The notes under the pieces were generated by a model. It was not told the origin of the DNA and ran no database searches. It saw nothing but the letters and a program-made list of their open reading frames with translations. Both the position numbers and the translations under genes were made by a program. Positions 14,645 to 22,871 of a stretch of 32,423 nt of DNA are shown piece after piece. Location of the stretch: NCBI GenBank assembly GCA_902784025.1, contig CACZTF010000102.1, positions 1 to 32,423 of the forward strand, given 5' to 3'. The first letter of the stretch is position 1; each line of letters starts with the position of its first letter. The stretch comes from an uncultured Lachnospiraceae bacterium (lineage in GTDB: Bacteria > Bacillota > Clostridia > Lachnospirales > Lachnospiraceae).

Positions 14645-15466
14645 TCAGTCATACTCTTTTTCGAAAAATATTATTTTTCCTGTTACCGCATTTATATCAT
14701 AATCATATTCATATCTTCCGGACTTGAATTCTATTTCATAAACATACTGTCCCCTCTTATAGTCAAGTTCACACTTATAATCCCTGATATTTCCCGCCGA
14801 TACTCCGGCATGGCTTAAAGCTATGGATTTTACTTTTGCTTCTCCTAAATAGGAAGTATTATTTTTATTACCTGATATCTGAGTGAGCCAGCCCCTGGAG
14901 TCTGCTTTGTATTTCACACCATTTATATTTGTAATGGTATTTACGACCAGCCATCCGTTGTTTCCAAAATATGACTTATGGAACCCTGTGTTTCCGTCAG
15001 GATTATCCGTTCCGGCACCCATATTCTGCAGACCGGTCCTGAGCCACCCGTTATTACCGAAATACGACCAATGTTTTGCGGTGTTGCCGTCAGGATTGTT
15101 TGTTCCCTTGCCAAGCTGCACCCATCCGGTCCTGAGCCATCCGTTACTGCCGAAATACGACCAGTGCTTTTGAGTATTTCCGTCAGGATTACTTGTCCCC
15201 TTACCAAGATACAACCAACCGGTCCTTAAGATTCCGTTATTACCGAAATAACTCCAGTGAGGTTTCTTTTCGCCTTCTTTAGATGTCATATAATGCCAGC
15301 CGGTGTAAGGCTTTCCATTTTTACCGTAATACTTCCATTCCTTCCTTGTCGCGTTGTATGACCATCCTGTCTGAGCAGCATAGACATTTGATACTGAGGG
15401 TGCGATGATCATACCGGCAGTTATCACTCCGGCTGCAATTGCTGCTACCTTCCCTAAATATCTCAT
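14645..15466 (-). CDS. Secreted repeat protein with cell-wall-binding-like repeats and C-terminal PepSY domain
   Basis: The product is 273 residues. Residues 1-33 are a signal peptide (basic MRYLGK, hydrophobic AAIAAGVITAGMIIAP, cleavage near VYA-AQ). About five aromatic/glycine repeats of 31 residues follow (KHWSYFGNNGWLRTGW, LGKGTNNPDGNTA), resembling CW_binding_1/choline-binding repeats, which suggests surface attachment to wall polymers or glycans. The last 75 residues match the PepSY pattern (EAKVKSIALSHAGV, YVYEIEFKSGRYEYDYDINAVTGKII), a domain often linked to protease inhibition or regulation. ATG 15466 has AAAGGAG eight to nine bases upstream. There are no catalytic motifs, so it is probably a binding or regulatory surface protein. 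Confidence 0.82.
   Translation of the reverse strand: MRYLGKVAAIAAGVITAGMIIAPSVSNVYAAQTGWSYNATRKEWKYYGKNGKPYTGWHYMTSKEGEKKPHWSYFGNNGILRTGWLYLGKGTSNPDGNTQKHWSYFGSNGWLRTGWVQLGKGTNNPDGNTAKHWSYFGNNGWLRTGLQNMGAGTDNPDGNTGFHKSYFGNNGWLVVNTITNINGVKYKADSRGWLTQISGNKNNTSYLGEAKVKSIALSHAGVSAGNIRDYKCELDYKRGQYVYEIEFKSGRYEYDYDINAVTGKIIFFEKEYD
14940..15290. repeat. 93-bp tandem repeats inside the secreted protein gene
   Basis: The block CCGAAATACGACCA recurs with a 93-bp period at 15057 and 15150, as CCGAAATAACTCCA at 15243 and as CCAAAATATGACTT at 14964. This matches a 31-residue protein repeat. The two central copies are nearly identical in DNA, pointing to recent duplication. Confidence 0.85.
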
Positions 15467-15787
15467 TTTTATCACTCCTTTTTTTTATTATATAATTATA
15501 ATGGATAAATGGTTTGTTTTATTGCATGCACCGCACTTTCGTATACATTATCGCATTTTTTTGTTTCTGTCATGATGATAACCGGTCAGTTCATTAAATA
15601 TTTTTTTATAAAAATGGTTTATTTTCCTATGATGATATCCCTTGGAATTATCATCAAATAAACACGACAATAACATTTTTTTTGTGTATAATCCTTAATC
15701 ATATGTATATATACCCGTATCCCTTTAACAGATTATGATAAAACCCACGATAATAACTATTTTTCTGATAAGAACGAGGTAAAAGCA
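15467..15787. other. 321-bp divergent intergenic region
   Basis: Very A/T rich, with no ORF carrying a ribosome site. On the plus-strand side it holds a usable promoter (15664-15692). On the minus-strand side it holds two overlapping TATAAT-like sequences (15487-15500) without a convincing -35. Confidence 0.5.
15664..15692 (+). promoter_or_regulatory. Probable promoter of the MoxR operon
   Basis: ACGACA, 17 bases, then TATAAT. The -10 is perfect and the -35 has only the GACA half. The predicted leader is about 90 bases. Confidence 0.5.
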
Positions 15788-16735
15788 ATGACCGACAGAA
15801 GCTCATATATTACTGCCGCAAACCGTGTTATCCAACAGGTTAGTACTGCGGTTCTGGGAAAAAACGAAGAAATAGTTGAAGTTATGCTCACACTCCTGGC
15901 AGGCGGAAGCATACTGATTGAAGATATTCCGGGAGTGGGAAAGACTACCCTTGCCACTGCCTTTGCAAGATCAATGTCTCTGGATCATAAACGTGTCCAA
16001 TTTACTCCTGATCTGATGCCATCAGATCTCACGGGATTTTCTGTTTATGACAATACGAGTTCGGATTTTGTTTTTAAGCCGGGCGCAGTATTCTGCAACC
16101 TGCTTCTTGCCGATGAAATAAACAGAAGCTCACCGAAAACCCAGTCTGCTCTTTTGGAAGTTATGGAGGAAAAAAAGGTCAGCATAGACGGAAAGACCCA
16201 CCTTGTTCCTGAACCCTTTTTCGTAATAGCTACACAGAATCCATCAGGAAGTATAGGAACCCAGCTGTTGCCAGAGGCACAAACGGACCGCTTTATGACC
16301 TCACTTAAACTTGGATATCCGGACCGGGAGAGCGAGATACTTATCGCAAAAGGAGCCTCCGCAGAAAGCCGGACTGCACATCTTACGCCGGTTATAAACG
16401 CCGAACATCTTCTTGTCATGCAGGATGATATTTACAACATTTATATTAAAGATGAGCTTTACGGCTATATTTACGATCTTATCTCTGCAACAAGAACACA
16501 CCATAGTGTCAGCCGGGGTGCCAGTCCAAGAGCAAGTATCGCCCTTACGAAACTTGCAAAAGCCTCTGCATGGATCTCCGGCAGGGATTTTTGTACGCCG
16601 ACTGATATTGCAGAGCAATTCCTTTATTGTGTTCCTCACAGGATCATTTTACATAACGAAGCATATTTGGAAAATATAAGCACAGAAGACATCTGCCGCG
16701 ATATTCTCTCTTCCACATCAGCACCGGAGCTTTAA
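15788..16735 (+). CDS. MoxR-family AAA+ ATPase
   Basis: MoxR ATPases act as chaperone-like factors for envelope or metal-dependent complexes and are usually encoded beside DUF58 proteins. The 315-residue product has Walker A IPGVGKTT near residues 45-53, Walker B LLLADEINR near residue 107, sensor 1 VIATQNPSG, and the C-terminal lid with SRGASPRASIAL, the sensor 2 arginine typical of AAA_3/MoxR. GAGGT lies before the ATG. It is the first gene of a three-gene operon; its stop is three bases before the DUF58 start. It is cytoplasmic, and the partner is presumably the DUF58/transglutaminase membrane proteins downstream. Confidence 0.95.
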   Translation: MTDRSSYITAANRVIQQVSTAVLGKNEEIVEVMLTLLAGGSILIEDIPGVGKTTLATAFARSMSLDHKRVQFTPDLMPSDLTGFSVYDNTSSDFVFKPGAVFCNLLLADEINRSSPKTQSALLEVMEEKKVSIDGKTHLVPEPFFVIATQNPSGSIGTQLLPEAQTDRFMTSLKLGYPDRESEILIAKGASAESRTAHLTPVINAEHLLVMQDDIYNIYIKDELYGYIYDLISATRTHHSVSRGASPRASIALTKLAKASAWISGRDFCTPTDIAEQFLYCVPHRIILHNEAYLENISTEDICRDILSSTSAPEL

Positions 16736-16738
16736 GAT

Positions 16739-17815
16739 ATGGCAAGAAAGATAATTTTTCCGATAATAATATTTTTTACACTTTTAGCGGCTTCAAATGT
16801 ACGATCGCTTCCGCTGCTTACCCTGGCTTATGCGGAGATAATTTTTGCCGGTATTATGATAGTACTTTCTCTGTTCCAGAGAAACCGTCTGAATGTCAGA
16901 CCCGCCAGGAGCTTTTTAAGTTTTCAGAAAAACCATACAACTGACTGCAAAATACTGGTTGATAATGCCGGAATATTTCCGCTTAACCGTTTTTGTCTGG
17001 AAATGTCACATGGATATGACTCCTCCGATGAAAGTCCCATTGTGCTTTACGGTGGTACAGATAAAAAAGACGGATTCCTAAGTGTGAACATAGATAATAA
17101 GTTTTGTGGTATAAATATTCTCCGGTTAAATAAAGTAAAATGCTATGACTGGTTTTTGCTGTCATCCTTCTCAAAGAAGATCGATAAGACCGTAAAAATT
17201 GCAGTCCTTCCTGACGATAACCTGAAAATAAAAATGATCTTAAGCGAAAAACCTTATTTCGCAGAAACATGGTCATCTGAAGATCTGCCGGCCGTCTCAC
17301 GTAACAGCGGTACGGAGATCCGGGATATACGGCCTTATAGAGAAGGGGATACCATGCGGAGCATTTACTGGAAACAAAGTGCGAAGATGAATGAACTGTG
17401 GGTTAAGGAATTCACTGAAGATATTCAGTCCAGCCCTGTTATAGAGATCCCATCAGAGGATATATTAAGCCTGGATACTGAAACTTCAGACACTTTTTAC
17501 CGTATTTTTTACGCACTCCTTTCCGGTGTATATGATATATCAGGCAAATTCGTGTTGAGATGCACCCGTAGAAGCGGCGGGTATTTTGATCATTACATCA
17601 ACGATCTGCACTTACTGAAGCTTATACTTATATGTTTTTACAAAAATGATATCACACCTCTTAAAGATCATTATATTGAACAGGATATAGCACCTGTATT
17701 TGTTCTAAAGATAGATCCTTCGGATCTTTCTCTTATCAAAAACAGACAAGTTATAAAAAAATTTCATCCAAAGATCACAGATCAGGAAATAAACGAAACC
17801 GTTTTGATCATATAA
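16739..17815 (+). CDS. DUF58 domain-containing membrane protein
   Basis: The 358-residue product starts with two membrane segments (about residues 5-22 and 27-45) and continues with a beta-rich domain. The DUF58 signature is present as RDIRPYREGDTMRSIYWKQSAKMNELWVKEF in split form around residue 195. DUF58 proteins nearly always pair with a MoxR ATPase and a transglutaminase-like membrane protein, as here, and have a vWA-like fold. GGAG lies within the end of moxR eight bases before the ATG, so translation is coupled. The precise function is unknown, but a role in envelope biogenesis or stress is the usual inference. Confidence 0.93.
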   Translation: MARKIIFPIIIFFTLLAASNVRSLPLLTLAYAEIIFAGIMIVLSLFQRNRLNVRPARSFLSFQKNHTTDCKILVDNAGIFPLNRFCLEMSHGYDSSDESPIVLYGGTDKKDGFLSVNIDNKFCGINILRLNKVKCYDWFLLSSFSKKIDKTVKIAVLPDDNLKIKMILSEKPYFAETWSSEDLPAVSRNSGTEIRDIRPYREGDTMRSIYWKQSAKMNELWVKEFTEDIQSSPVIEIPSEDILSLDTETSDTFYRIFYALLSGVYDISGKFVLRCTRRSGGYFDHYINDLHLLKLILICFYKNDITPLKDHYIEQDIAPVFVLKIDPSDLSLIKNRQVIKKFHPKITDQEINETVLII

Positions 17816-17907
17816 TATGCTCTTACATATCCTGTATGTAATATCAGGACACATTAAAAAACCGGTTAAAAAGATCATCCATGACTGCTATTACAAAGGA
17901 GAACAGC

Positions 17908-20181
17908 TTGGAACAGCAAAAAACCTTAAAATCAGGAAAAGATCTTTACTCTCAGGCAGGCCACCTGCTCGGTGTTTTTTTCATGTGCCTTGGTGCTGCG
18001 GGTATGATATTAATGTCCGCTTCCGTTCCGGAGATCACTTTTTCGCCTGTTCCTTTGATCATAGTTTCATGTATTGTAATCTGTTCTCTGTATCTTTCGA
18101 ATTATTTTTCCAAGCCTCTGTTTTATGCAGTACTTGCAGCGATCGTCGTCTTTTCTGTCTTTTATATCATTTCAGACCGTGAACTTTTTTCAGCCCAATG
18201 GCAATTTCTTTTCGGCGGTATGATATCTGTATCAGAAGGCGAAACAGTTGATATAAGCCGTGTAGCTTTAATCCTGTCCGTGTTATTTTCACTTATTATT
18301 TTTTTCTTTGATGCGTTACTGAAGATACATGTCCTGTCTTTTTTCATCACAACTGCTTTTATCCTTATCCCAACTGTTTTCGGCTACTCGTTTCCGGCTT
18401 ATGCTATCATCATCACCGTTATATACCAGCTGGCTTTATTTATCCTTCCCATCAGCTTTAAAAAAAGCGCAGTCAAAACCGACAGATTACAGCAACGCAT
18501 CCGGGTAAAGAGTACTCTTTTTGCAGTGGCCGCAGCCTTATCAGCTCTTGCTATAGCCGCCCCCATTGCATTTGCTTCAAAAGAAAAAACTTTTGATGAT
18601 GTCACACGCATGGAAAATTCAGCACTGAACGAACTGGGGCTCAGCCCTTTCAGTCTTCTTTATAATAACGAGGGCAATATAAACAAAGGCAACAATGAAA
18701 AAAATGGTGTTATCACCTTGCGTTTATCTGCAGACCGGTCACCTACAGAATCTGTGTATATGAGAGGATATTTCGGCGGTAATTATTATGGTGATCACTG
18801 GGATGCCCCTACAGATAACGTAATATTTGAAACCTTATCTGCATCATCCGATATATCAAATGATGCATCTGTTCTGGAATCTGTTTATAACTCACTGCGT
18901 TATCTGACAAGCTCGGAAAATAACGGAAATGATTCCTCCGCTATTTCCCTGAATGTCCGCAACCTGAACATAAACCGTTCCATTATCTTCCGTCCCTATA
19001 ATTCAAGCGAAGAAAATACTTCAGGAAATTCCTATTCTTTTAAATACTATGAATATAAGGATCTGAACATGGGCTTTTCTGACAATGATCCTGAGAATCT
19101 TATTTCTTTCCGTAAGTTTTTCAGGGACTATTATGCCGATGCTTATGATAATTACACTTACGTCACTGCTGAATCAATACCTTTACTAAAACAGCTGGTA
19201 AACGACAATCCTCTGGAGGATCCTGCAGAAATAACTAATTTTATAATTAAAACTCTTGATGAACATGCGGAATATACACTTAATCCCGGAAATGCGCCTG
19301 AAGGTTCAGACACTGTTGATTATTTCCTGTTTGAAAACCACAAGGGGTATTGCCAACAGTTTGCTTCTGCTGCTGTCCTTATGTACAGACTATATGGCAT
19401 TCCTGCACGTTATGCCACCGGATTCAGAGTGAAGGCCGGTGATTTCACAACAAAAGAAGGATCTTCCGTATACGAAGCCACGGTTACCGATAACAGCGCT
19501 CATGCATGGCCTGAAATACTTCTTCCGGAATACGGATGGGTTCCTGTGGAAGTAACGCCTTCAGAAGACCGGGGCATTTCAGGAAATGGTCTTACCCCTG
19601 AAAACGATCCTCTGTCTTCCGATTACGATCCTGTGCCGCCTGCCACCACGCAATCTGAAATCTCTGCCGAAACAGAAGCTCAGAAAGAAGACACTGTGAA
19701 AGACGATATCCCTGATGAGGACTCAGGTGATAAAGATGTTCCCGGAACAAACGCTTCTTCATCATCTTCCGATAAAGATCCTTCCGGAGATAAAAAGGCT
19801 GTTAACATCCTCCCCTGGCTCATTCCCCTGATCGCAGCCGGAGCTATTGTCGCCGCCTTTTTTGCCTTTAAAAATAAAAAGACTTCTGCAGAAGGGCTCA
19901 GCTTTGAAAAAACGTATAGAAAACTCAGGATACTGCTTAAAAACGCCCCTGAACCTGTTACATGTCCATTTTATTCCAGGGAATTCCCGGATCAGCTCAA
20001 AAAAGCAGTACCTGTTCTTACAAAAGAAGAAGCTTTGTCTGCATATGAGAATATATTAAGCGCCCTGTATAGTAAAAAAGGAGCAGATGATTCCTGTACA
20101 GCTGAATTGCGCAGGATTTATGGCAAATGTTCCGATCATATCCTGCCAAAACTTCCTGCTCTCAAGAAGATACTATTATGA
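17908..20181 (+). CDS. Membrane-anchored transglutaminase-like protein (TgpA type)
   Basis: The 757-residue product has six or so N-terminal membrane helices (residues about 15-220) and a large extracytoplasmic part. Its transglutaminase core carries Cys in GYCQQFASA (about 481) and His in AHAWPEI (about 531), then VPVEVTPSE, where the third catalytic position is Glu instead of the more common Asp. An Asp/Ser/Pro-rich linker, one C-terminal helix (WLIPLIAAGAIVAAFFAF) and a cytoplasmic tail follow. I prefer TTG 17908 because AAGGAG lies six bases upstream; the ATG at 17881 has no site. It closes the MoxR-DUF58-transglutaminase set. Its substrate is unknown; related TgpA is periplasmic and essential in Pseudomonas. 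Confidence 0.9.
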   Translation: MEQQKTLKSGKDLYSQAGHLLGVFFMCLGAAGMILMSASVPEITFSPVPLIIVSCIVICSLYLSNYFSKPLFYAVLAAIVVFSVFYIISDRELFSAQWQFLFGGMISVSEGETVDISRVALILSVLFSLIIFFFDALLKIHVLSFFITTAFILIPTVFGYSFPAYAIIITVIYQLALFILPISFKKSAVKTDRLQQRIRVKSTLFAVAAALSALAIAAPIAFASKEKTFDDVTRMENSALNELGLSPFSLLYNNEGNINKGNNEKNGVITLRLSADRSPTESVYMRGYFGGNYYGDHWDAPTDNVIFETLSASSDISNDASVLESVYNSLRYLTSSENNGNDSSAISLNVRNLNINRSIIFRPYNSSEENTSGNSYSFKYYEYKDLNMGFSDNDPENLISFRKFFRDYYADAYDNYTYVTAESIPLLKQLVNDNPLEDPAEITNFIIKTLDEHAEYTLNPGNAPEGSDTVDYFLFENHKGYCQQFASAAVLMYRLYGIPARYATGFRVKAGDFTTKEGSSVYEATVTDNSAHAWPEILLPEYGWVPVEVTPSEDRGISGNGLTPENDPLSSDYDPVPPATTQSEISAETEAQKEDTVKDDIPDEDSGDKDVPGTNASSSSSDKDPSGDKKAVNILPWLIPLIAAGAIVAAFFAFKNKKTSAEGLSFEKTYRKLRILLKNAPEPVTCPFYSREFPDQLKKAVPVLTKEEALSAYENILSALYSKKGADDSCTAELRRIYGKCSDHILPKLPALKKILL

Positions 20182-20218
20182 AAAACGATCAAATTATCAT
20201 TATTATCTAAGGGAAACT

Positions 20219-20234
20219 TGTCAGAACTGACAAA
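20219..20234 (+). other. Short perfect hairpin after the transglutaminase gene
   Basis: TTGTCA GAAC TGACAA lies 35 bases after the stop. It is not followed by a T-run, so it is at best a weak terminator or mRNA 3' stabiliser. No better terminator for the plus-strand operon is visible before the convergent tRNA-Leu. Confidence 0.35.
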
Positions 20235-20249
20235 TGCTTTAACAAAAAA

Positions 20250-20282
20250 AGGAGCCTCGTAACGAAACGGACTCCCTGAAAA
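20250..20282 (-). terminator. Terminator of tRNA-Leu
   Basis: On the minus strand GGAGTCCGT, loop TTCGTT, ACGAGGCTCC (one bulged A) is followed by TTTTTTTG, starting about ten bases after the tRNA. Confidence 0.8.
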
Positions 20283-20291
20283 ACATGATAG

Positions 20292-20376
20292 TGCGGAAGA
20301 TGAGACTTGAACTCACACGTGGAAAACCCACACAAGAACCTGAATCTTGCTCGTCTGCCAATTCCGACACTTCCGC
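20292..20376 (-). tRNA. tRNA-Leu (anticodon CAG)
   Basis: This is a class II tRNA with a long variable arm, folded by hand. Acceptor GCGGAAG pairs with CTTCCGC and the discriminator is A. Anticodon stem is CAAGA/TCTTG with loop TTCAGGT (anticodon CAG). Variable arm is TGTGGGTTTTCCACG. T arm is TGAGTTCAAGTCTCA. CCA is not encoded. It has its own consensus promoter and terminator. Confidence 0.96.
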
Positions 20377-20380
20377 ATAT

Positions 20381-20432
20381 AGCCCAAAAGGGCTAACTTG
20401 CACATTATACATATAATAAAAACTAATGTCAA
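20381..20432 (-). promoter_or_regulatory. Consensus promoter and leader hairpin of tRNA-Leu
   Basis: On the minus strand TTGACA (20432-20427), 17 bases, then TATAAT (20409-20404) is a perfect sigma-A promoter. Its -35 overlaps the TGA stop (20431-20429) of the upstream kinase gene. Between the promoter and the tRNA lies the hairpin AGCCC TTTT GGGCT (20394-20381), probably part of the 5' leader removed by RNase P. Confidence 0.92.
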
Positions 20433-21367
20433 CCGTCCTGTGGCTTCTTACCTTTCTTATACTCCACAACCGGCTCCTCGTCCCTGATTATGAAATCTAT
20501 AGCGGAAGGAAGCAGATCGATCTCTGCCTCTGAACAACTTCCGCCGTATTCACCGTCGAGAGTCCATTTTACAGATTCTTTGAATACAAATTTCGCCTTG
20601 GTGGTCTCAACTATCTGAATATTGTCTTTATTCATATAATCCTGGGCAATAGCAGCACCGAACAGAATAGGAATATCCAACGGATTCCTTATCTCTTTTA
20701 TAAGTGCCACGGAAAACTTGCCGTCATGAAGGTCTGTATGCATTCCGGTCAGCTTAAAATTCCCAACAAACTTGGAGTTGCATGCCATACCGAAAAGATA
20801 TTTACCTTCTATTACTCCGCCGTCGTGCTCTACCTTCAGCTCATAAGGACGCAGGTTTGCCAGTGCTTTTACAGCACTTACACCATAGGCTGTCTGTCCC
20901 ATAACCTTTTTCAGGTTCTGTGGAGTGTCATATGCTATTTCTGTAAATGCACCAAACGCAGCTACATAGTTAAAGTTATGCTTTTTATTAAACTTGCCGA
21001 TATCAAATGAAACAGGCTTTCCTTCCACGATCACCTCTGCAGCTTTCACCATATCCGAAGGAATACCAAGATTAGAAGCCCAGTCATTCATAGTACCTCC
21101 GGGGATATATCCCAAAGGGGTCTTCAGACCGCTGTCGAGCAAAGCTCCTACTACTTCATTCAGAGTTCCGTCACCCCCGCAGCATACTATCACGTCATAT
21201 TCAGCTGCATGGTCGACCACATAATCATGCGCATCCCTTTTGGCTTTTGTGGGATATACCGTTACCAGATATCCTCCATAAGAAAGCTTTTGTAAAACCT
21301 TGTTCAGAAAACCGGTTATCCTCCCCCTTCCGGCATGGGGATTGAAAACAAATAATAATCTTTTCAT
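20429..21367 (-). CDS. Diacylglycerol kinase-family lipid kinase (DagK/YegS type)
   Basis: The 312-residue product is a soluble or peripheral lipid kinase of the DAGK_cat family. It has NPHAGRG at the N-terminus, the catalytic GGDGTLNEVV near residue 65, PGGTMNDWA, and the C-terminal WTLDGEYGG motif. Firmicute members phosphorylate diacylglycerol produced by lipoteichoic-acid synthesis, so a role in phospholipid recycling is likely, but YegS-like specificity cannot be read from the sequence. ATG 21367 has AGGTG about six bases upstream and lies two bases after the TGA of the aminotransferase gene, so the two are coupled. Confidence 0.92.
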   Translation of the reverse strand: MKRLLFVFNPHAGRGRITGFLNKVLQKLSYGGYLVTVYPTKAKRDAHDYVVDHAAEYDVIVCCGGDGTLNEVVGALLDSGLKTPLGYIPGGTMNDWASNLGIPSDMVKAAEVIVEGKPVSFDIGKFNKKHNFNYVAAFGAFTEIAYDTPQNLKKVMGQTAYGVSAVKALANLRPYELKVEHDGGVIEGKYLFGMACNSKFVGNFKLTGMHTDLHDGKFSVALIKEIRNPLDIPILFGAAIAQDYMNKDNIQIVETTKAKFVFKESVKWTLDGEYGGSCSEAEIDLLPSAIDFIIRDEEPVVEYKKGKKPQDG

Positions 21368-21369
21368 AA

Positions 21370-22587
21370 TCACACCTGCTTATACTCAGCGAAAAATTCC
21401 TTCATACCAGTCATACATTTTTTCAATACCGCTACATCAGGTAAAAATACTATCCTGAAATGGTCCGGTTCTGTCCAGTGGAATCCGCCCCCGTGGGTTA
21501 CCAGAACCTTTTTCTGCTTAAGAAGATCAAGCGCAAATTTCTCATCATCGGAAATATTAAACTTTTTTATATCCATCCTTGGGAAAATATAAAAAGCCGC
21601 TTCCGGTTTTACTGCTGACAATCCGGGTATTTCGCAGATAGCATTATATATGAGTTCTCTCTGCTCATATATCCTGCCCCCCGGCTCCATAAGATCCTTT
21701 CCGGTATCGACAAGCTCAAGAGCTTTCGGAATTATAGACTGAGCCTGTACATTTGAACAAAGACGCATGGATGAGAGAAGATTTATGCCGTCTATATATC
21801 CTTTTGCATTTGTCTTGTCACCGCTTATGACCATCCATCCTGCACGGTATCCCGCAACGAGATGCGACTTAGACAATCCGTTAAATGTTACTACCGGCAT
21901 ATCCGGTGCAAGCGATGCTATGGATATGTGTTTTTTCCCGTCAAAGACCAGTCTGTCATATATCTCATCAGAAAAGATCATAAGAGAATTTTTTCTTGCT
22001 ATATCAGCTATTCTTTCCAGGATATCCTTGCTGTAAAGAGCGCCCGTCGGGTTATTAGGATTAATGATCACTATACCGCGGGTGTTTTTATTCACTTTAG
22101 ACAATATGTCATCTATATCGGGATACCATCCGGCCTTTTCATCACATATATAATGTACGGCCGTTCCGCCCGCCATGGTCACAGATGCCGTCCAGAGCGG
22201 ATAGTCCGGAGCAGGTACCAGTATTTCATCTCCCGGATTCAAAAGCCCGTTCATCGCCAGAGAGATAAGCTCACTGACCCCGTTCCCTGTATAAATATCA
22301 TCGACTGACACTCCGGTTATATTTTTCTTATCACAATACCCTGCAATAGCTTCCCTGGCATTCAAAAGGCCTTTGGAGTCTGAATAACCTTCTGAATCGA
22401 CAAGATGTGCACTCATTTCCTCTACTATCGCATCAGGTGTCCGGAAACCGAATGGCGCTGGATTTCCTATATTCAGTTTCAATATATCCATCCCGTCTGC
22501 ACTCATCCTGTTTGCTTCATCCATTACCGGACCTCTGATATCATAACAAACATTGTCTAATTTTGCAGATTTGTTGAAAAATCTCAT
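21370..22587 (-). CDS. alaA: Aminotransferase class I (AlaA-like, pyruvate-utilising)
   Basis: The 405-residue PLP enzyme has fold type I motifs: IGNPAPFGFRTP, NGVSELISLAMNGLLNPGDEILVPAPDYPLW, the PNNPTGALY motif, SDEIYD, the PLP lysine near residue 239 in SKSHLVAGYRAGW, and a C-terminal Arg in HFRIVFLP. Length and motifs fit E. coli AlaA (YfbQ), which makes alanine from pyruvate and glutamate; that substrate assignment is an inference. AGAGG lies six to seven bases before the ATG. A roughly 280-bp leader with several stems precedes it. The dagK-like gene follows directly. Confidence 0.88.
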   Translation of the reverse strand: MRFFNKSAKLDNVCYDIRGPVMDEANRMSADGMDILKLNIGNPAPFGFRTPDAIVEEMSAHLVDSEGYSDSKGLLNAREAIAGYCDKKNITGVSVDDIYTGNGVSELISLAMNGLLNPGDEILVPAPDYPLWTASVTMAGGTAVHYICDEKAGWYPDIDDILSKVNKNTRGIVIINPNNPTGALYSKDILERIADIARKNSLMIFSDEIYDRLVFDGKKHISIASLAPDMPVVTFNGLSKSHLVAGYRAGWMVISGDKTNAKGYIDGINLLSSMRLCSNVQAQSIIPKALELVDTGKDLMEPGGRIYEQRELIYNAICEIPGLSAVKPEAAFYIFPRMDIKKFNISDDEKFALDLLKQKKVLVTHGGGFHWTEPDHFRIVFLPDVAVLKKCMTGMKEFFAEYKQV

Positions 22588-22639
22588 AAATACCTCTTAA
22601 TACTTTTGACCACTATTTAAAAGCTAATACTTTCTCAAC

Positions 22640-22871
22640 ACCGGCTTTCCTTTTACCTGTGTTATCCGGTTTTTGTCTTTGCTAACACACAAGGACGTAT
22701 CCCTTGTCCCGGCATCAGATCCCGGACAATAAAATACGTCCCTTATTATCATTATCAGCCCCTCCCGGCGGGATCCGGTCACCGTAAAACCCACGGGCAG
22801 CAGTTTTGATCAATCCTTCCGAAGACCACACATAAGGTTATTTAACGGCTGTGTCCGTGTATGGGCTCTTT
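22640..22871 (-). ncRNA. Candidate structured leader RNA upstream of the aminotransferase
   Basis: No gene is present, but several stems can be drawn on the minus strand. A long hairpin at 22693-22741 has outer GGACGTAT/ATACGTCC and inner TTGTCC/GGACAA pairs. TGTGTTA/TAACACA pairs 22689-22683 with 22664-22658. ACCGG (in that loop) could alternatively pair with CCGGT at 22640-22645. Further upstream are CCGT/ACGG, CCCG/CGGG and CTTCGGAAG stems. No T-run follows the long hairpin, so it is not simply the pckA terminator. I could not match it to T-box, SAM, cobalamin, THF, glycine or guanidine riboswitches. It might also be the pckA 3' UTR. Confidence 0.4.

Noticed and set aside
17817..18182. 121-residue plus-strand open frame between DUF58 and the transglutaminase gene
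   Set aside because: It overlaps the transglutaminase gene in another frame, has Cys- and aromatic-rich random composition and no ribosome site.
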